From Amyelois transitella (taxonomy: Eukaryota; Arthropoda; Insecta; Lepidoptera; Pyralidae), in assembly GCF_032362555.1 (NCBI RefSeq), contig NC_083507.1, positions 375,001-439,000 on the forward strand: a DNA stretch of 64,000 bases, given 5' to 3'. This document shows positions 33,036 to 64,000 of the stretch, piece by piece (positions within the stretch are counted from its first letter, which is position 1; every line of letters starts with the position of its first letter). Under the pieces are notes generated by a model, which did not search any database, was not told where the DNA came from, and was given only the letters and a program-made list of their open reading frames with translations. Position numbers and translations under genes: made by a program.

Positions 33036-34400
33036 CTAATTGAGAGAGGGAGAGTGCCCGTCATCCCACACCACGTCAATGCTCGGCCACTTGGTCTGTA
33101 AACATGTCAGCATGGGGTCTGTGCTGGCGGCGCGCATCGGGCACTCGAGCAGCGCGGCGCGGCCGGTGCGGTACGCCACGCAGCCGCCCGGGTTGCTACG
33201 CGGCAGCCCATTATAATGGTGCAATGTGAACGTGTCTGGAGCCCCTCTCTCACATCCAGGGAAAAATTCATCCATGAATGCACTCAACAGTATAATACCA
33301 AGGTTCTCCGAGTCCAGCTTTCTCCTCATCAGTTCAACATACTCAGGTTCACTTACTAAATCAGCTGCACAGAGCACATCTTGCAGTGCTGCTGATGGGA
33401 TGAAGTTATTACCCTCAGGGTCAAATGACCTGAATATACGCTCAGCTGATTCACCGGCAGTCTCTGGTGCAGCTAACCTTCGCTCCAGAGAAAACAGTAC
33501 AGTAAGGTGAGTCTCCGAAGCCAGCACCCACACAGGATGCCTGGGATTCTTGTAATAGGAACCAACTGTACAGTATTGCATATGTTCCATGATTGTTAAA
33601 AATCCAATGTCATTTTGTTTCTCAATGCCACGAAGTCTCAGGCCTCCCACTACCTGATCATGGTCCCAGACGTGAGCTACAGCCCGCCCTGTGAGCATGA
33701 GATTGATGAGGCCTTGTGACCCATACCCGTAAGTAGAGTGTATCAGAGGATCTGAGAGCTCTGCAAGTTCTGCCTCCACTGTTGTCACACCCTTACTAAG
33801 AATTACACTGTAAAGTAGTAACAGAACACCATACTTGTCTTTCAAAATACGAATGTTTCTTGTGTAGAAGGCTTCTACTTCAGATAAAGTCTGGAAAGAG
33901 TGCACTTCAATCCGGCGATGAAAATGTTCTATTGCATCACACTGCTGCTCTTCCACACTGACGTTATGGCTAGCACTTGTCTCTGCGTCTGTCTCAGTCT
34001 TCCTGTGCACCGCCACATTGTACTTAGGAGCTAGACACTGGCTTAATATTGTACACACAGCCCTAACAAGCAGAGAACTGCACTTTTCCGAGGTCAAGTC
34101 TTGAAAACTGTGACCTGGTGTTTCTGACAAAAGTATTTTTAACAGGAACCCCTGAACTGGAGCTATTGCGGCACAAGGGCCTCCTTCTTGCTGAATTAGA
34201 GCGCTGGGCTCGTCGGTGCTGAACTGGAAGCCTTGAGCCCAGCGCCGAAACACGTCCTCTTTGACGTTATCCCCCCACAGCAAGCGCCGCGTTTGCGCCA
34301 GCTCGCGCTCTAAGCTTGCGCTCCCAGCACTCATATTATCTTTATTTTCTAATGCTGAACTTGAACCACTATTGTCTTTGGTACTATTCAGCATTTGCAT
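33036..34400 (-). CDS. MINDY3: MINDY-3-type deubiquitinase (FAM188A family)
   Basis: A complete 454-residue frame from ATG 34400 to TAG 33036. MINDY enzymes are cysteine proteases that trim Lys48-linked ubiquitin chains. Seen: LLWGDNVKEDVFRRWAQGF at 41-58, then QEGGPCAAIAPVQGFLLKIL with nucleophile Cys76, and ASETHLTVLFS with the likely catalytic His298. An EF-hand-like segment follows (FRSFDPEGNNFIPSAALQDV), then FTLHHYNGL and the terminal CLQTKWPSIDVVWDDGHSPS. The EF-hand insert and the QTKWP...SPSLN end point to MINDY-3 rather than MINDY-1 or -4. Both catalytic residues are present. The coding region has no intron. A minus-strand CTGTTTCAG just upstream (about 34429) may be the acceptor of a 5'-UTR intron. 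Residues before about 30 look disordered, so a later Met could also start it. Confidence 0.93.
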   Translation of the reverse strand: MQMLNSTKDNSGSSSALENKDNMSAGSASLERELAQTRRLLWGDNVKEDVFRRWAQGFQFSTDEPSALIQQEGGPCAAIAPVQGFLLKILLSETPGHSFQDLTSEKCSSLLVRAVCTILSQCLAPKYNVAVHRKTETDAETSASHNVSVEEQQCDAIEHFHRRIEVHSFQTLSEVEAFYTRNIRILKDKYGVLLLLYSVILSKGVTTVEAELAELSDPLIHSTYGYGSQGLINLMLTGRAVAHVWDHDQVVGGLRLRGIEKQNDIGFLTIMEHMQYCTVGSYYKNPRHPVWVLASETHLTVLFSLERRLAAPETAGESAERIFRSFDPEGNNFIPSAALQDVLCAADLVSEPEYVELMRRKLDSENLGIILLSAFMDEFFPGCERGAPDTFTLHHYNGLPRSNPGGCVAYRTGRAALLECPMRAASTDPMLTCLQTKWPSIDVVWDDGHSPSLN

Positions 34401-35497
34401 ACACAGCTATTTGCCCCACCTGAAACAGAATTAATGATGTGTTTAGGAAAACGCGTTTCATAATGTAAAATAAAATCATGAAAAATAAGCTTAGTCCAAT
34501 AAGAAAATTCTAGCAAATTTTGAGCAAGAATCCAACCACGTCGTACCTACAATATAAATAAAAAATACCTGATAACTATTTAAAACTATTCAATATGGTA
34601 GTAAACATCTGAATCACTTCAAATAACATTATAAATCGTTAATTAATCAGTAATAAAAACTTTTCATAAAATAGAAAAGAAATGAAAAGCTTACGACATA
34701 AAGGCTGCCATTTTTTTCTGAAAAAATAGCAACATTATTCGTTTCATTTTACTTACTGCGTCATGTTTATGATATTTAAAAATATATCTTATATCAAATT
34801 ACAAGACGTATATTATTGCAAAACCAATAAATTAATAAAATCAAATATTATCAAATACAACTAATCAAGAAATATTTGAATATTTTCAGGTAGTATATTA
34901 AATAGACATTAATGCTGTAACTTTGTTATGTGAAATTCTGCGTGCAACTATTTTATTAAAATGTCATGTCATGTCTCTGTTTCTCGCTGTGTACCTCCTG
35001 TGTACCAAAAAGAGACGGTAGATGGCATGACCAGCATGACCGAACTGTAGAAACAAAAAAATGTTTATGTATATGTACCATGATATTATTATATCCCTGT
35101 AAATAATAAATGATTTTTTGTGGAAAACTAACAAGAAAGGAAATAAAAATATGAGTAGGTACATGTATCATTCACCATTATTACCCGAAATATGGTAAAA
35201 CAAAACGCAATGAACGAACGTGAAAAAAAATAACATGTCAAGTACCTTGTCAAGTGTCAACATCTTGCATAAATTCAAATCAAAGTCAGTCAGTCAATTT
35301 CAATCATGCGAAGGAGGAGGTGATGTTTACGTTTCGATTTTTATTTTCACTTTAGGGCTTGTGTTTTTCGTATGATTTTGATTAATTTTAGTAACTTTAA
35401 AGTTTTATTTATTGAATTATGTATCAATAAACCATAAGTGATAAGTTAGTGTTGATGTCGTTTCTGTGTGTTGTGTTTTGTTGATTATTTCGACATT
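34401..35497. promoter_or_regulatory. Divergent intergenic region, MINDY gene / LamG-EGF gene
   Basis: About 1.1 kb between the MINDY ATG (minus) and the first ATG of the LamG/EGF gene (plus). It must hold both promoters if the first exons are right. It is AT-rich and has no R1 repeats. I see no clear TATA box or named motif. Confidence 0.45.
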
Positions 35498-63450
<27,953 letters not shown>

Positions 63451-64000
63451 GTAACTATGTGTTGATAAATCCGGTCTCTGGCTTCCTCTGGGGGGAGAGC
63501 ACTTGAGGTTAAGTAAGGACGTCGGCGGTGGAATCGGTAAGAATGTGCTTAAAGGCACCGGTTCGAATACCAACCATGTACCAATGACTATTTTTGAAGT
63601 TATGTACGTACATTTTGTAATGGTCCCGTGTGGTTCCCGGCACCATTACAAAAGAATAGGACCACTCCATCTCTTGCCCACGGATGTCGTAAGAGCCGAC
63701 TAAGGGATAGACTTGGGATTCCTCTTTAATGTAAATCCCTGCCAATCTAAGGTCTGCCGCGCCGATGGATGCATGGCTAGGGGCGAGCCTAGTCTCGAGC
63801 GTGCCACTTCCGCCATGGGGTTGGGCGACCCCCAGGTAATGGCTAGCCTTACCCTGGCATGCGGGGCTCTGCTGGGGCGGACAAAATTTTTCCCTAGCGT
63901 CTCGTGGGAATCGCATTATGAACCTTAAAAAGCATAGAAATGGCGGCGATGGTGTCCGCACCCCATCACGTCTCGTTCCCGGCGGGAGCGGTATGCGGTC
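63451..64000 (+). repeat. Intron past exon 13, S2 head, R1 fragment and an unidentified GC-rich element
   Basis: 63520-63620 resembles the tRNA-like head of the S2 SINE (GCACCGGTTCGAATACC, CCAATGACTATTTTTGAAGT). 63627-63725 is the start of an R1. From about 63730 an unidentified GC-rich stretch (CTGCCAATCTAAGGTCTGCC ... GGCGGGAGCGGTATGCGGTC) runs to the window edge and is probably another transposable element. Confidence 0.45.

Overview
The window is genomic DNA from a lepidopteran insect, most likely a moth. It is AT-rich, with short GC-rich coding exons scattered through long introns. It carries dozens of copies of short interspersed repeats, tRNA-derived SINEs, degenerate LINE fragments and CATA/TATG microsatellites typical of that order. 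All genes are eukaryotic and spliced. I saw no bacterial, organellar or CRISPR features.

Layout. (1) 1-22,880, plus strand: the 3' half of a Sec16 gene (COPII vesicle scaffold), a Pro/Gln-rich stretch followed by the conserved C-terminal motif. The exons are tiny and the introns are full of repeats. A GC-rich ORF at 11,482-11,868, with its own AATAAA, may be an alternative last exon. (2) 25,186-25,356, minus: a 56-aa one-pass membrane micropeptide. (3) 25,646-27,120, minus: a two-exon type II membrane serine-protease homologue without the catalytic His and Ser. (4) 28,115-31,063, minus: a complete four-exon SNRNP35 gene (U11/U12-35K, minor spliceosome). (5) 33,036-34,400, minus: a complete MINDY-3-type deubiquitinase in one coding exon. 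(6) 35,498-63,450 and beyond, plus: the 5' part of a secreted or membrane LamG/EGF protein. Thirteen exons give 606 codons with every splice phase matching. Its first intron is 15.3 kb and contains a GC-rich candidate alternative first exon.

The five main genes share no pathway: ER export, inactive protease, minor splicing, deubiquitination and extracellular adhesion/signalling. They look like ordinary neighbours. The intergenic and intronic space is dominated by one repeat family, called R1 here (about 270 bp, more than 40 segments). R1 has a GTGCC...GGCAC hairpin at one end and a TATG microsatellite at the other. Other elements are two tRNA-derived SINE families, an RTE-like LINE tail, a second LINE remnant, MITE-like inverted repeats and several nested insertions.

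Exon boundaries were set by hand from GT/AG sites, reading-frame continuity and recalled family similarity. Repeat boundaries are approximate.
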